From the NCBI RefSeq assembly GCF_014174165.1, contig NZ_JABEQN010000003.1, positions 186,001 through 250,000 of the forward strand: a DNA stretch of 64,000 nt, in the 5' to 3' direction. Positions 17,474 to 26,724 of this stretch are shown piece by piece. The notes under the pieces were generated by a model that was not told the origin of the DNA, searched no databases, and was given only the letters and a program-made list of their open reading frames with translations. The position numbers were made by a program, and so were the translations under genes. Every line of letters starts with the position of its first letter. Within the stretch, counting starts at the first letter, position 1. Origin of the DNA: Gluconacetobacter dulcium (GTDB lineage Bacteria > Pseudomonadota > Alphaproteobacteria > Acetobacterales > Acetobacteraceae).

Positions 17474-19057
17474 TCAGTGAAAGGAGTCCTGGGAGCCCTG
17501 TTCGACGATCGGCTGGCTGACAGGAAACGACACCGACTTGCCGAAGACGCTGCTTTCCTTTCCCCTTCTCGAAGATACGATATGACGGGCACGATCGAAA
17601 ACAAGTTTCTCGATCCCCTCCGGACGTCCCGAAAGAATCCAGAGCATGCAAAGACCGAACGTGTAGGCAATGGCGCCGCACGCGGAACAGGCAAACAGAT
17701 CGACCGCCGCATGCGCCAGCGTATCGACCGGCGGCAGCAGCCATTTCAGCCCCTCGACCGCCAGAACCATGAACAGGGATGCCCCGACGCTGCGCTTCCA
17801 CCCCAGCACCTGCTCCCAGACGCCAAGGCCGGTCAGGCCGCGCACCAGGAAAAGGCCAAAAACATCCGACGCGAGTTCCGACACAAAACGAGCGGCGATC
17901 ACACCTGAGAACCCCGCCCACAGCACACCTGCGATCGCGAGCGGAAATTTGACGCCGAATTCGAGAAGGTTGCGTTTCAGCAGTGTCTTTGTTCGTCCGA
18001 AGGTCAGAAGCAGCGGCCATGTCGCCAGCGTGAAGACCGCCGGCGTCAGGCTCAGCGCCAGCCAGCGGACCATGGGCACCGCCCCCACCCAGGCCGGGCC
18101 GACGACCACACGCACCGTACTATCCGCCACCAGGCTCTCGCCGATCAGCAGCGGCAACCCGACCGTCGCCATCGCCACCGATGCCTTCTGGTAACTCGCG
18201 GCCAATCGCTCCCTGTCTTCGCTGAGATGAGAGAACGCCGCCAGCAATGGCCGCGCCATCGGGGTGAAGAGGGCCAGAAACGGGATATTGGTAATGTCGA
18301 TCGCGGTCGAGAACATACCCAGGGCAGACCGGTTCATCACCTTGCCCAGAAGCAGGCGTTCGAACTGCCAGTTGAGGGCACTGACGATCTGCGCCATCGT
18401 CATCCATCCGGCGAAGCCCGCGAAAACATGAAGCTCACGCAGGCTCAGTCGCGGCCGGTATGGTGCGAAATAGTAGGATTGCGCCATCATGGCACCGGAA
18501 TATATCACCGTATTCAGTGCGATGGCCCAGTAGCTGTGCGTCAGAAGCGCGATCACCGTGCCGAAGACGAAGCTGATACCCTTGCCGGACAATTCGATGG
18601 CGAAGTCACGCCAGAAGCTGAGCTGCTTCTGAAACGCAACCATGCGCGGGCTCACGATCCCACGCATGAAGGGGCTCAGGCCGAGGAAGCAGACAAGCGG
18701 GAACAGGCGCGCGTCATGGTAGAACCGCGCAACAGGAAGCGCGCTGGCCACGAGAACGGCCATCAGGACGACGCCCCGGATCAGGCCGATGGTGAAAGCC
18801 GTGTCGTAATGCAGCCGCGCGACGGTCGGCAGGCGCAGCAGGGCCTGATTGATCTGTAATTCAAGGATCGCCTCCGTCAGCCCGCACAGGCTGGCGGCAA
18901 TCGCCACCAGGCCAAAATCAGCAGGCAGCAGGATGCGTGTCAGGACCAGCATGCTGGCGAGGTCGATGAATCGCGTCAGCAGGCGTGCCGCAACCATCAG
19001 CGCCGCACCCGTCGCGGCGCGCGAGCCGATATTGGCCGGCTGCGCTATCTCGGACAT
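17474..19057 (-). CDS. Wzx-like oligosaccharide flippase
   Basis: Polysaccharide biosynthesis protein of the MATE/PST superfamily with about 12-14 transmembrane helices, 527 aa; it should flip the lipid-linked repeat unit to the periplasmic face. Typical early features are the RLLTRFIDLASMLVLTRIL helix, LLPADFGLVAIA and LELQINQALLR, found across Wzx/WzxC/GumJ proteins. The frame is open upstream to 19390, but that stretch overlaps the GT4 gene and is polar. ATG 19057 has AGGAGA 5 nt upstream and starts a clean flippase. It overlaps the preceding GT4 gene by 13 nt. A polar C-terminal tail of about 40 residues extends into the cytoplasm. Confidence 0.9.
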   Translation of the reverse strand: MSEIAQPANIGSRAATGAALMVAARLLTRFIDLASMLVLTRILLPADFGLVAIAASLCGLTEAILELQINQALLRLPTVARLHYDTAFTIGLIRGVVLMAVLVASALPVARFYHDARLFPLVCFLGLSPFMRGIVSPRMVAFQKQLSFWRDFAIELSGKGISFVFGTVIALLTHSYWAIALNTVIYSGAMMAQSYYFAPYRPRLSLRELHVFAGFAGWMTMAQIVSALNWQFERLLLGKVMNRSALGMFSTAIDITNIPFLALFTPMARPLLAAFSHLSEDRERLAASYQKASVAMATVGLPLLIGESLVADSTVRVVVGPAWVGAVPMVRWLALSLTPAVFTLATWPLLLTFGRTKTLLKRNLLEFGVKFPLAIAGVLWAGFSGVIAARFVSELASDVFGLFLVRGLTGLGVWEQVLGWKRSVGASLFMVLAVEGLKWLLPPVDTLAHAAVDLFACSACGAIAYTFGLCMLWILSGRPEGIEKLVFDRARHIVSSRRGKESSVFGKSVSFPVSQPIVEQGSQDSFH

Positions 19058-20244
19058 GCGCTCTCCTGCCGCCTCGTCTTCTCCGTGGGGCCGGAGGAGA
19101 TGCCATGTTCCGAAACGCGACTGGCGGCCGAATGTCTCTTGGCAGGCGGTTGTCGTCGAACGATTTCCTCGTAGACACGCATATAATCCGGCACCAGGCG
19201 GCTCGCCTCGAATATCTCCGCCCCCCGCAGCGCGGCCCGCCCCATGGCCGCCCGCCTTGGCCGGTCGCGCATGATCTCGCCAAGCTCCCGCCCCATGATA
19301 TCCGGACGCCCTGGCGGGACGAGCCGCCCGGCGGCCCCGAACCCGAGCATCTCCGGCGTTCCGCCGACCGAGGTCGCGACGATCGCACACCCCGCCGCGC
19401 GCGCCTCGCCGATCGTCAGGCTGCCCGGATCGGCATAGGAGGCCAGCACGAAGATGTCGGTCTGACTGTAGAGAACTTCCGGGCCTTCCACATAGCCCAG
19501 GAAGATGATCCGCTCCGCCAGCCCCAAGGCGCCGACCCGTTCCTCCAGTTCAGCCCGATCGGGGCCTTCCCCGGCGATGTAGAGTGTCCATTCCGGCATC
19601 GACGACAACAGCGACGCCGCGGCCTCGATCACGTCGAACACACCCTTGCGCGCGTGAAGGCCGCAGATCAGCGTGATATTGGGACGGCGCAGCCGGGGCA
19701 CGCTCCCCGGCGCCCTGTCAGCTACGTCTACGTTCCGGGCCGATGCGACCGGCGCATTCCATACCACCCGCGTGCGATCCTGTGGAAAGCCCCGATCAAT
19801 GAGAGACTTCCGGTCGGCCTCGCTGACGGCGACGATCCTGTCCCCCAGGCGCATCAGAACCGAATGCCGGTCGAAGGAATTATGAACCGTCGTCACCAGC
19901 GGAACCCCCGCGAAGCGCGAAGCGACGGCGCCGACCAGCACGCCTCCCATCATGTGAGCGTGAAGGATGTCCGCGCCGATGGCGCGGCAGAGCCGCGTCA
20001 ACACCGCCATGCTGCGCAGCAGGGCAAAAGGCCTCCGCTGGTCCTGCGGCAGCGTCAGATGATGGACGCCCTCGCGTTCCAGCAGACGGACAAACGTTCC
20101 TCCGCCGCTACAGAAATAGACATGATGCCCTGCTCTCGCCTGCTCGCATGCCAGGTCGACAGCCACATGCACATTGCCGTTGCCACGGCCGCAATGCTTC
20201 GACAGATGAACAATCGTCCTTCGTGATCTGGAAAAATTGTTCAT
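19045..20244 (-). CDS. GT4-family glycosyltransferase
   Basis: GT-B fold, retaining glycosyltransferase of family GT4, 399 aa. The N-terminal domain shows TIVHLSKHCGRGNGNVH and ADILHAHMMGGVLVG; the C-terminal nucleotide-sugar domain carries ITLICGLHARKGVFDVIEAA, EWTLYIAGEGPDRAEL and the donor-site stretch GSLTIGEARAAGCAIVATS with its paired glutamate region. It is soluble, acting at the cytoplasmic face. It overlaps both neighbours by a few nucleotides, so it belongs to a tightly coupled operon. Linkage and sugar are unknown. The last 30 residues are basic and look disordered. Confidence 0.88.
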   Translation of the reverse strand: MNNFSRSRRTIVHLSKHCGRGNGNVHVAVDLACEQARAGHHVYFCSGGGTFVRLLEREGVHHLTLPQDQRRPFALLRSMAVLTRLCRAIGADILHAHMMGGVLVGAVASRFAGVPLVTTVHNSFDRHSVLMRLGDRIVAVSEADRKSLIDRGFPQDRTRVVWNAPVASARNVDVADRAPGSVPRLRRPNITLICGLHARKGVFDVIEAAASLLSSMPEWTLYIAGEGPDRAELEERVGALGLAERIIFLGYVEGPEVLYSQTDIFVLASYADPGSLTIGEARAAGCAIVATSVGGTPEMLGFGAAGRLVPPGRPDIMGRELGEIMRDRPRRAAMGRAALRGAEIFEASRLVPDYMRVYEEIVRRQPPAKRHSAASRVSEHGISSGPTEKTRRQESACPR

Positions 20245-21539
20245 GCTACCTGATCCTTCAATCCGTGGCGTCGCAGCGCGTCCGGATGGTCCGCCATGAC
20301 GGCCTCCGTGCCCCGCATCATCGGAATCCGATCTGCGGGCGCGGATGGCTGGCCGGCACGCGCCGCCACGGCCTCATCGACGATTTCCATGAAACGGCGA
20401 CGGAATGCCTCCTCCGAAAAACGCATGGCGTTGGCCCGGCAGGTTTCGGCATGGATACGATGGCGATTCTGTTCGAACCTCCGCACGGCCGCGACGATCG
20501 CCTCCGCCGTCTGCTCGGCAAACAGCAGCCCGGTAGGGTCGGTTGCATCCTCTCCAATCACGATGTCGCAGGCGCCGCCCACCCCGTAGGCGATGACGGG
20601 CGTGCCGCAGGCCTGCGCCTCCGCCATGACAATCCCGAAATCCTCGGCGGCGGCAAAGACGAACGCGCGCGCCCGCCCCATCAGCGAAACCAGTTCGTCG
20701 ATCCGCACGGGCTTGCGGATCTCGATATTCGGGCAACCCGCAGCAGCCGCCCTGATCGCCGCATCGCCCTCGCCTTCTCCCACGATGACAAGCCGACGAT
20801 CGGGCATCTTGCTGAATGCTGCTGCGATAAGATCGATCCGCTTGTATGGAACGAACCGCGAGACGACGAGATAGAAATCCTCCCTGTCCAATGAAAGGCG
20901 AAATTTATCTACGGAAACAGGAGGGTTGAGAACAATCGCCTCCCGCCTCCATGCTTTCTGCACGCGCCGGGCGATATAGCGTGAATTGGCGACGAACAGA
21001 TCCACCCCCGCGGCCGACCGCGCGTCCCAGTTCCGCAGCCGATGGAGAAGCCATCGCGTATAAAGACCCAAGCCCCCCCAACCCAGTCCGCGTTCCTCAA
21101 GATACCGGGCCTGGAGATCCCAGGCATAGCGCATCGGACTATGGACATAACTGACATGAAGCTGGTCCGGCCCGGTGATCACCCCTTTCGCGACCGCATG
21201 ATGGCTGGAAATCACGAGGTCATACCCTGTGAGGTCGAACTGCTCGACAGCCAGCGGCATCAGTCCAAGGAATTTACGGAAATGACGCCGGGCAAAGGGA
21301 AGCTTCTGAATAAACGAGGCCCTGACGTTATGCCCCTTTAAAAAACCTCTTTTGTTCTCTGGCATGAAGTCCGCGACGACGAAGACATCCGCCGTCGGGT
21401 AGCAGAGCAGGATCTGCTCCAGCACCTGCTCCGACCCGGCATGTTTCTCCAGCCATTCATGGATCACGGCAATCCGGGGGCCGGACTTTCCGCGCCCGGC
21501 AACCTCTTGCGCCGGCACGGCATGTGAATTGCGCATCAT
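20241..21539 (-). CDS. GT4-family glycosyltransferase (GumH-like region)
   Basis: GT4 glycosyltransferase, 432 aa. RIAVIHEWLEKHAGSEQVLE near residue 22 is a recurring start of GT4 mannosyltransferases such as the GumH/AceC group. DLVISSHHAVAKGV and HVSYVHSPMRYAWD follow, and the C-terminal domain has DFYLVVSRFVPYKRIDLIAAA and the EDFGIVMAEAQACGTPVIAY donor motif (E-x7-E). The presence of manC in the same locus makes a GDP-mannose donor plausible. It shares a 4-nt overlap with the genes on either side. The last 30 residues are low in conservation and probably an unstructured tail. Confidence 0.88.
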   Translation of the reverse strand: MMRNSHAVPAQEVAGRGKSGPRIAVIHEWLEKHAGSEQVLEQILLCYPTADVFVVADFMPENKRGFLKGHNVRASFIQKLPFARRHFRKFLGLMPLAVEQFDLTGYDLVISSHHAVAKGVITGPDQLHVSYVHSPMRYAWDLQARYLEERGLGWGGLGLYTRWLLHRLRNWDARSAAGVDLFVANSRYIARRVQKAWRREAIVLNPPVSVDKFRLSLDREDFYLVVSRFVPYKRIDLIAAAFSKMPDRRLVIVGEGEGDAAIRAAAAGCPNIEIRKPVRIDELVSLMGRARAFVFAAAEDFGIVMAEAQACGTPVIAYGVGGACDIVIGEDATDPTGLLFAEQTAEAIVAAVRRFEQNRHRIHAETCRANAMRFSEEAFRRRFMEIVDEAVAARAGQPSAPADRIPMMRGTEAVMADHPDALRRHGLKDQVA

Positions 21540-22684
21540 GTGGATGGCTCCATGCTGGGAGGACGGCGAACATGTGTCGGAACGGCATGCAGGGCGGCTT
21601 GGATGACGTTGGCCATGGCGGTACTGGCTTCCGCCCAGTTGTAGCGCAGCAGGCGCGCGGCCCCGGCCTCGCGGAGGCGATCGGCCAGCCCGTCCTCGTC
21701 AAGAAGACGCATGACCTGATGCACGAAAGCGTTCTGCGAGAACGGATCGGCGAACAGGGCGGCCTCACCGCAGACTTCGCGCAGGACAGGAATATCGCTC
21801 GCGACGACCGGGCAGGCGCAGGCCATCGCCTCGACCGCCGGCAATCCGAACCCTTCGTAGCGCGAGGGAAACACGAAGCAGGCGGCATGTTCATACAGCG
21901 CCCTCAGGGCGCCATCCGATACCCGGCCGAGATAGCGTGCAGCCCTCGGCATGTCTGCGCCGCCCTGCTGCTGGAAGATCCCGTCCCGCCGGGCTCCCGC
22001 GATGGCGAGCACCATGCCGCGTGCCTCCAGCGCCTCGCCGAGCTTTGCCAGAACGCGCAGGTTCTTGTGCGCGACGAGATTGCCCACGACGAGCACATAA
22101 CGCCCCGGCACCAGATCATTCTCGGCAAGAACCGTCGGATCGGCCACAACAGCCCGGACATGCTCCCCGCCTTCGGGAATGACGGAAACCTGCTCGGGCC
22201 GCGCACCGAGATGGCGTATGATCTCGCCTCGGGCGAATTCCGACACCGTGACGATCCGGGTCCGTCTCGCAATCAGGCCCGTCTGCATCACGCGATAGGT
22301 TGCCCGGAAGCGCGTGGAATAGGCTTCCGGCACGCTCGCCCATCCGCAATCATGGATCACGACGATCTGCCGTCGTGCCAGGAGTGGGGCGGTATTGCCC
22401 AGATTGACCAGAAGGCCGTCCGACGTTGCCCACGGAAGCATCGTCTGCTCCCACAGATGGCCGCTGCCGTAGCCGAATGGCCTGATCGGGACCTGTCCGG
22501 AACGCGCCACCTCCAGATCCCCTCCATCCTTGCCGGATGGAGGGACGACGATTTCCGAAATCATTCCCTGCCGCACAAGTCCGGCGGAAATTTCGGCGGC
22601 AAAACGCTGGACACCGCTCAGCGCCTGCCGCAGGAAACGGCCGTTCAGATAGACGGGGCGTTCCCGCGCCTCATGCGCGGTCAT
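21536..22684 (-). CDS. GT4-family glycosyltransferase
   Basis: GT4 glycosyltransferase of about 382 aa. RPVYLNGRFLRQALSGVQRF at the N-terminus is the typical GxxRF pattern of EPS mannosyl/glucosyl transferases; IVVIHDCGWASVPEAYS, RIVTVSEFARGEIIRHLG, YVLVVGNLVAHKNLRVL and EGFGLPAVEAMACACPVVAS (E-x7-E) follow in order. The frame opens at 22735, but ATG 22684 (MTAHEARERP) is preferred because the upstream 17 codons lie inside the Wzc-like gene and look unlike a glycosyltransferase. It overlaps the Wzc-like gene by 14 nt. The sugar donor cannot be read from the sequence. Confidence 0.87.
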   Translation of the reverse strand: MTAHEARERPVYLNGRFLRQALSGVQRFAAEISAGLVRQGMISEIVVPPSGKDGGDLEVARSGQVPIRPFGYGSGHLWEQTMLPWATSDGLLVNLGNTAPLLARRQIVVIHDCGWASVPEAYSTRFRATYRVMQTGLIARRTRIVTVSEFARGEIIRHLGARPEQVSVIPEGGEHVRAVVADPTVLAENDLVPGRYVLVVGNLVAHKNLRVLAKLGEALEARGMVLAIAGARRDGIFQQQGGADMPRAARYLGRVSDGALRALYEHAACFVFPSRYEGFGLPAVEAMACACPVVASDIPVLREVCGEAALFADPFSQNAFVHQVMRLLDEDGLADRLREAGAARLLRYNWAEASTAMANVIQAALHAVPTHVRRPPSMEPST

Positions 22685-24902
22685 AGCCGCCCAGATCCTG
22701 CGCCAGATAGGCATGCATGCCACTTTCCCGTCCAAGATCGTTCATGTCGGCCTGGGTCAGGATACCGCCCAGCACGCGCACGCCGCATGCGTGGAGCCGG
22801 CGCAGGGTGGTCAGCACCGCATCCATCTCGGTCCGCTGCCACCGCACGGCGATGACCGCGCCATCCACCAGCCGCCCGGCGGAAGCCGCATCCGGAATGA
22901 CCAGCGCCGGCGGCATGTCAACGAGGATCAGATCATAGAGGTTGCGTGCCTCGGCAATGATCGCCCCAAGCTGCTTCAGGTCCAGCAGATACCGTCCACT
23001 CCCGTTGGAGCGCGCGCCGCGCAGCGTGATCAGGTCGACATTCTGCATGATGTCGCGCGTGAGCCCCGGCAGGCCGGACCCATTCGGGCCATCCCCCTGC
23101 GGCGGCCGGAACGTCGGACGGATCGACACGCCGACCTGGCTGCGGCGGATGTCGGCGTCGATGATCAGCGCCCGCCCATGATTCCGCGCGGTGCTCGCGG
23201 CGAGGGCGACGGAAAGAAACGTCTTGCCTTCCCCCGGCAGGGCAGACGTTACCAGGACAGCCTGCGCGCGGAACCGGTCGTCGCCATGACGCAGCATGTT
23301 GCTGATATGATCGACGGAGAGCGTGTAGGACGATGTCCGGTATTCCATGAGCGGCCGGCGCTCGCGGCCGGCGAAGGGAACGACCCCGAGCGGAAACAAT
23401 GTCGTCTTCTGCTCAAGCTGTTCCAGCGTGCGCACGCCCGGCCTCAGCCTTTCGAGCATGATCGCACCGAAACAGCCCAGCGCGAGCGACAGAAGGCCCG
23501 CCGCACCGGTCAGTTGGCCCCGATGCGGGCCAGACGGACCCAGGGGCGTCTGCGCGTACGAAATGAGTACGGCATCGGGCTCCTGCATCGCCGCCTGGGC
23601 GGATGTCTGCTCGAACCGGGTCAGATAGTCGCGATAGACCACTTCGGCGGCGTCGGCCTCGCTGACGAGCTGGCGAAGCTGCACCTCGGCCACGTTTTCA
23701 CCCGCGACCGCTCCCTTGAGGTCACGCACGCGCGCCTCCAGCGTGGCGACCTGTGCGCGGGTCGCCTCGACCTGAGCCCGCAGGCTTCCGGCAATATGAC
23801 CCTCTTCCGCGCCAAGCTGGGCACGCAACCCGGCAATCGAGGAATCGAGCTGGCGCAGGCGCGGGCTTTCCGACATATCCGTCGTCCCGAGACCGGCCCG
23901 CTGTTTTTCCAGTTCCGCGAGTTCGCCCGACAGACGCTGGACGAGCGGAGAGGCCACCACGGCGGGCAAGGCACCCAGCGACCCACCGCGTCGCGCCGCC
24001 TGCACCTGGTCATAGGCGCTCTGCTGCTCGGCAAGCTTGTTGGAAGCTTCGGTCAGCGCAATATCCACGCGGCTCATCCGACGACCCGTCAGAGTCGTCT
24101 GGTCGCCATCGCGCGAGACTTCCTGGCTCAGAACCAGGCCATGCGCCCGACGAAATTCCTCGACCCGGCTTTCGGCCTTTGCCACACGGGCCTGAAGCGC
24201 CCCGATCTGTTCGTTCAGCCATTCATGGGCGTGGGCCACAGTGGTGATCTTGAGATCGCGCATGAAATCCAGATAGGCGGAGGCGTAGGCATTCGCGATC
24301 CGCGCACTCAGCGCGGCGTCGTTCGTCTTGGCACTGATCGCGAGCGTGTACGAGCGCCCGTCATTCCGGACCGTGACATGCCGCAGCAGCCAGTCCACCG
24401 CGACCTGACGCTGCTCCGCGCGCGTCAGCAACTGTGGGCGGACACGATCAAGGCCCAGGCGATGACGAACCATGTCGAAAACGCCCCACGGGCCGGGCAT
24501 CGGCGCGGGCGGATAAATGATCTGCTGGACCTCTGGCCGATGGACGAGGTCGATGCGATCGACCACCTTTCCCGCCATATCCCGCGAAAGCAGAATGTCG
24601 GTCTGGGTATGGATCATGAGCGTGTCGCCGCTTACGGCGCCGCCATGGGCCTGCAGATCGGTAAATTCCGTCTTTCCCGTATCCACGAGAAGCGAGGATT
24701 GGGTTTCATAATAGCGCGGGAGGGAAAAGATCACGCTCGCCAGGGGAATGAACAGCCCGGCCGTGATCAGCATGACCGTCCATTTCCTGCGCCGCACGAT
24801 GACCAGCGCATTTCCCAGGGGCACATGCTCCTCCGGCGCTGCCGCAAGCGGCAGGGGCGGCGGACCGACGAATGTTTCGTCGCGGACAGAAAGTATTGTC
24901 AT
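22671..24902 (-). CDS. Wzc/GumC-like polysaccharide co-polymerase with tyrosine-kinase domain
   Basis: Inner-membrane chain-length regulator and BY-type tyrosine autokinase, 743 aa. The Wzz domain spans about residues 28-480 with transmembrane helices near 41-61 and 465-483, and long periplasmic coiled-coil stretches at about 225-435. The cytoplasmic kinase has Walker A SALPGEGKTF at 553-562, Walker A-prime ALIIDADIRR at 578-587 and Walker B LILVDMPP at 658-665. The tail after residue 728 holds only two tyrosines (Tyr732, Tyr740), not the usual tyrosine cluster. It lies 10 nt after the priming transferase gene and overlaps the next GT4 gene. It should couple polymerisation to export through the Wza-like lipoprotein. 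Confidence 0.93.
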   Translation of the reverse strand: MTILSVRDETFVGPPPLPLAAAPEEHVPLGNALVIVRRRKWTVMLITAGLFIPLASVIFSLPRYYETQSSLLVDTGKTEFTDLQAHGGAVSGDTLMIHTQTDILLSRDMAGKVVDRIDLVHRPEVQQIIYPPAPMPGPWGVFDMVRHRLGLDRVRPQLLTRAEQRQVAVDWLLRHVTVRNDGRSYTLAISAKTNDAALSARIANAYASAYLDFMRDLKITTVAHAHEWLNEQIGALQARVAKAESRVEEFRRAHGLVLSQEVSRDGDQTTLTGRRMSRVDIALTEASNKLAEQQSAYDQVQAARRGGSLGALPAVVASPLVQRLSGELAELEKQRAGLGTTDMSESPRLRQLDSSIAGLRAQLGAEEGHIAGSLRAQVEATRAQVATLEARVRDLKGAVAGENVAEVQLRQLVSEADAAEVVYRDYLTRFEQTSAQAAMQEPDAVLISYAQTPLGPSGPHRGQLTGAAGLLSLALGCFGAIMLERLRPGVRTLEQLEQKTTLFPLGVVPFAGRERRPLMEYRTSSYTLSVDHISNMLRHGDDRFRAQAVLVTSALPGEGKTFLSVALAASTARNHGRALIIDADIRRSQVGVSIRPTFRPPQGDGPNGSGLPGLTRDIMQNVDLITLRGARSNGSGRYLLDLKQLGAIIAEARNLYDLILVDMPPALVIPDAASAGRLVDGAVIAVRWQRTEMDAVLTTLRRLHACGVRVLGGILTQADMNDLGRESGMHAYLAQDLGGYDRA

Positions 24903-24912
24903 GGCGGGTCGC

Positions 24913-25644
24913 CTAATGCGCGCCGTCGTGCCGAAGCACGGCGGGAATGGTCTTCAGGAGGATCAGAACGTCTTTCCAGAACGTCCAGTGCCTGACATAG
25001 GCGCTGTCGAGGGCGACGCGCCGGGCGTAGCTGGTATTGCTGCGCCCGCTGACCTGCCAGAGTCCGGTCAGGCCCGGTCGGGTCGCATAATAATAGGTGA
25101 TGTTCTCACCATACCGCTCGACCTCGGCCTGAACGATCGGACGCGGCCCGACCAGGCTCATGTCACCGCGCAGAACATTCAGCAATTGCGGAAGCTCATC
25201 CAGGCTGGTCGCCCGCAGGAAGCGGCCCAGCCGCGTGATGCGCGGATCGTGGCGCAGCTTCTGCGTGCTCGCCCATTCCTCACGGGCGGCTTCGTCCCGT
25301 TCCAGAAGCTCCTTCAGGACCTCATCCGCATTCGCCACCATGCTCCTGAATTTGAGGCAGCGGAAAATCCGTCCGTTCTCACCGATCCTGTTATGGCCGA
25401 ACAACGCGGCCCCCCCATCGCGCCGGACCAGCACGACGATCGCCAGCATGGCGGGCATGGCGAAGAACAACATCGCAGCCGCAATCATGACATCCATCAC
25501 GCGCTTGCGCGGATCGCGGATCGGCACGGCATTCTCGGGCCTGGCGACTTGCACGCCGATAAGCCCGGCATAGGGGACAACCACCGTCGCATCATCCGCG
25601 AGAAAGGCTGCCCCCATGAATTTTTCCTGTTGCAGACCAGACAT
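24913..25644 (-). CDS. Priming sugar-phosphate transferase (short GumD/PssY type)
   Basis: Polyprenyl-phosphate sugar-1-phosphate transferase starting repeat-unit assembly on undecaprenyl phosphate, 243 aa. A single N-terminal hydrophobic segment at about 49-73 is followed by the bacterial sugar-transferase domain: RCLKFRSM (95-102), SLDELPQLLNVLRGDMSLVG (147-166) then PRP, and GLTGLWQVSGRS near 191. It lacks the four-helix N-terminal part of WbaP/GumD, so it is the monotopic PglC-like form. It is first in the minus-strand arm and thus defines the operon promoter, which must lie in the AT-rich gap 25645-26724. The donor could be UDP-glucose, as for AceA/GumD, but that is inference. Confidence 0.92.
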   Translation of the reverse strand: MSGLQQEKFMGAAFLADDATVVVPYAGLIGVQVARPENAVPIRDPRKRVMDVMIAAAMLFFAMPAMLAIVVLVRRDGGAALFGHNRIGENGRIFRCLKFRSMVANADEVLKELLERDEAAREEWASTQKLRHDPRITRLGRFLRATSLDELPQLLNVLRGDMSLVGPRPIVQAEVERYGENITYYYATRPGLTGLWQVSGRSNTSYARRVALDSAYVRHWTFWKDVLILLKTIPAVLRHDGAH

Positions 25645-26724
25645 ACGAACACCTCGTCATCAGCGAAGAATGAAGCTGGCAGGCAAGTTGAAGCGGCGTG
25701 ATCTCAATCAGATCGCTACCTCCCTGGTATGACCGGGACGTTGCCTGCGCGGATGAGCAAAGCGCAATAATAAAAACAAGCCGTAATGTGTTTTTAATCA
25801 TTTTCGTAAGTATTATAGATATGAATACATCGTTATTTGTCTGTTAAAATACTGTTTGAATCTCGAAATCACTTTATTCATGTGCCAGAAAATGCCTGAA
25901 TCTCGTCCCCTCAGAGCGAAATTCTGATCACGCAAATGCGAGTTCCGCAGTGATTGCGAGAAAAATCCGCGATGACCGCCAACTAAAAATTAACGAAGAA
26001 ATTCTCTTTTTTTAACGTAATATTTCATTATTATACGAAACAATAGACCCGGACAGTTCTTATATTATCAAACATCCGTCTTTTCCTGTTTCTTTCTGGA
26101 ATGCTAGACGTTGTTGCTCGCACCATCAATTCATGGACACGTTCAACGGTAAAGCGTCGTGATTATTCCATGTCGGCAGCGGGGCGCGGCATCGCATAAC
26201 GCAGCCGGGGACATGGCGCGTGAGCGCAGCCTATAGTGAGAACGCAAGGGGTTATGATCATGCTCGAAAAGCCTGGCAGGATGATGAAAACCCATACAGG
26301 ATCTCTGATCGCCACGTTGATGGAACCGCGTTGCATGTTCACACCGCTCGAACCTCTCCGTCCTCTGCCGTCCTTCCGCCAAAGGTGGGGCGGCCCGCAA
26401 CCGACAGGGACGCCCCAGTTCGTGACGCCATTGTTATTTGACGGCAAACGAACAGGAAACGGTATATGTCGCAGAAACCAAACAGTTGGAAGGCCGTTAG
26501 CGCAGCGGGTTCGGTATCGACCTGAACCGATCCGGAGGCAATCTGGAGCACGGAGCCTTTTTTCTGTCAAAATTTCCTATAATATCTTCGTCATGCCGAA
26601 GCCTGTCCTTCTGGTCATTGTACAGAAGCGGCGCGGCGGATCGCAGGCCGTTGGCTTTTCATATATCCTCGGGATACGGCCCGGCGACAAAGCGTGCGCA
26701 TCGCGAGCGTGGAGTTAGCATGAC
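25645..26724. promoter_or_regulatory. Large AT-rich divergent intergenic region of the EPS locus
   Basis: About 1080 bp without a convincing gene, between the first gene of the minus-strand EPS arm and the SARP-like regulator. The stretch at about 25780-26110 is much richer in A/T than the rest of the window. A perfect -10-like TATAAT lies at 26578-26583 on the plus strand, about 140 nt before the regulator start, and ATTATA at 25812-25817 gives TATAAT on the minus strand, about 170 nt before the transferase. No good -35 elements accompany them. Short frames inside look non-coding. It probably holds both promoters and binding sites, and possibly horizontally acquired DNA. Confidence 0.5.

Noticed and set aside
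22713-24995. 760-aa plus-strand frame opposite the Wzc-like kinase
   Set aside because: Shadow frame; the minus-strand product has complete kinase motifs.
25592-25801. 69-aa minus-strand frame with a signal-peptide-like start (MIKNTLRLVFIIALCSSAQA)
   Set aside because: It overlaps the start of the priming transferase by about 50 nt and has a non-conserved tail. A real short secreted peptide cannot be fully excluded, but I see no ribosome site.
26236-26718. 160-aa frame in the AT-rich gap upstream of the SARP-like regulator
   Set aside because: No domain, mixed composition and poor codon bias; the same stretch has overlapping frames on the other strand.
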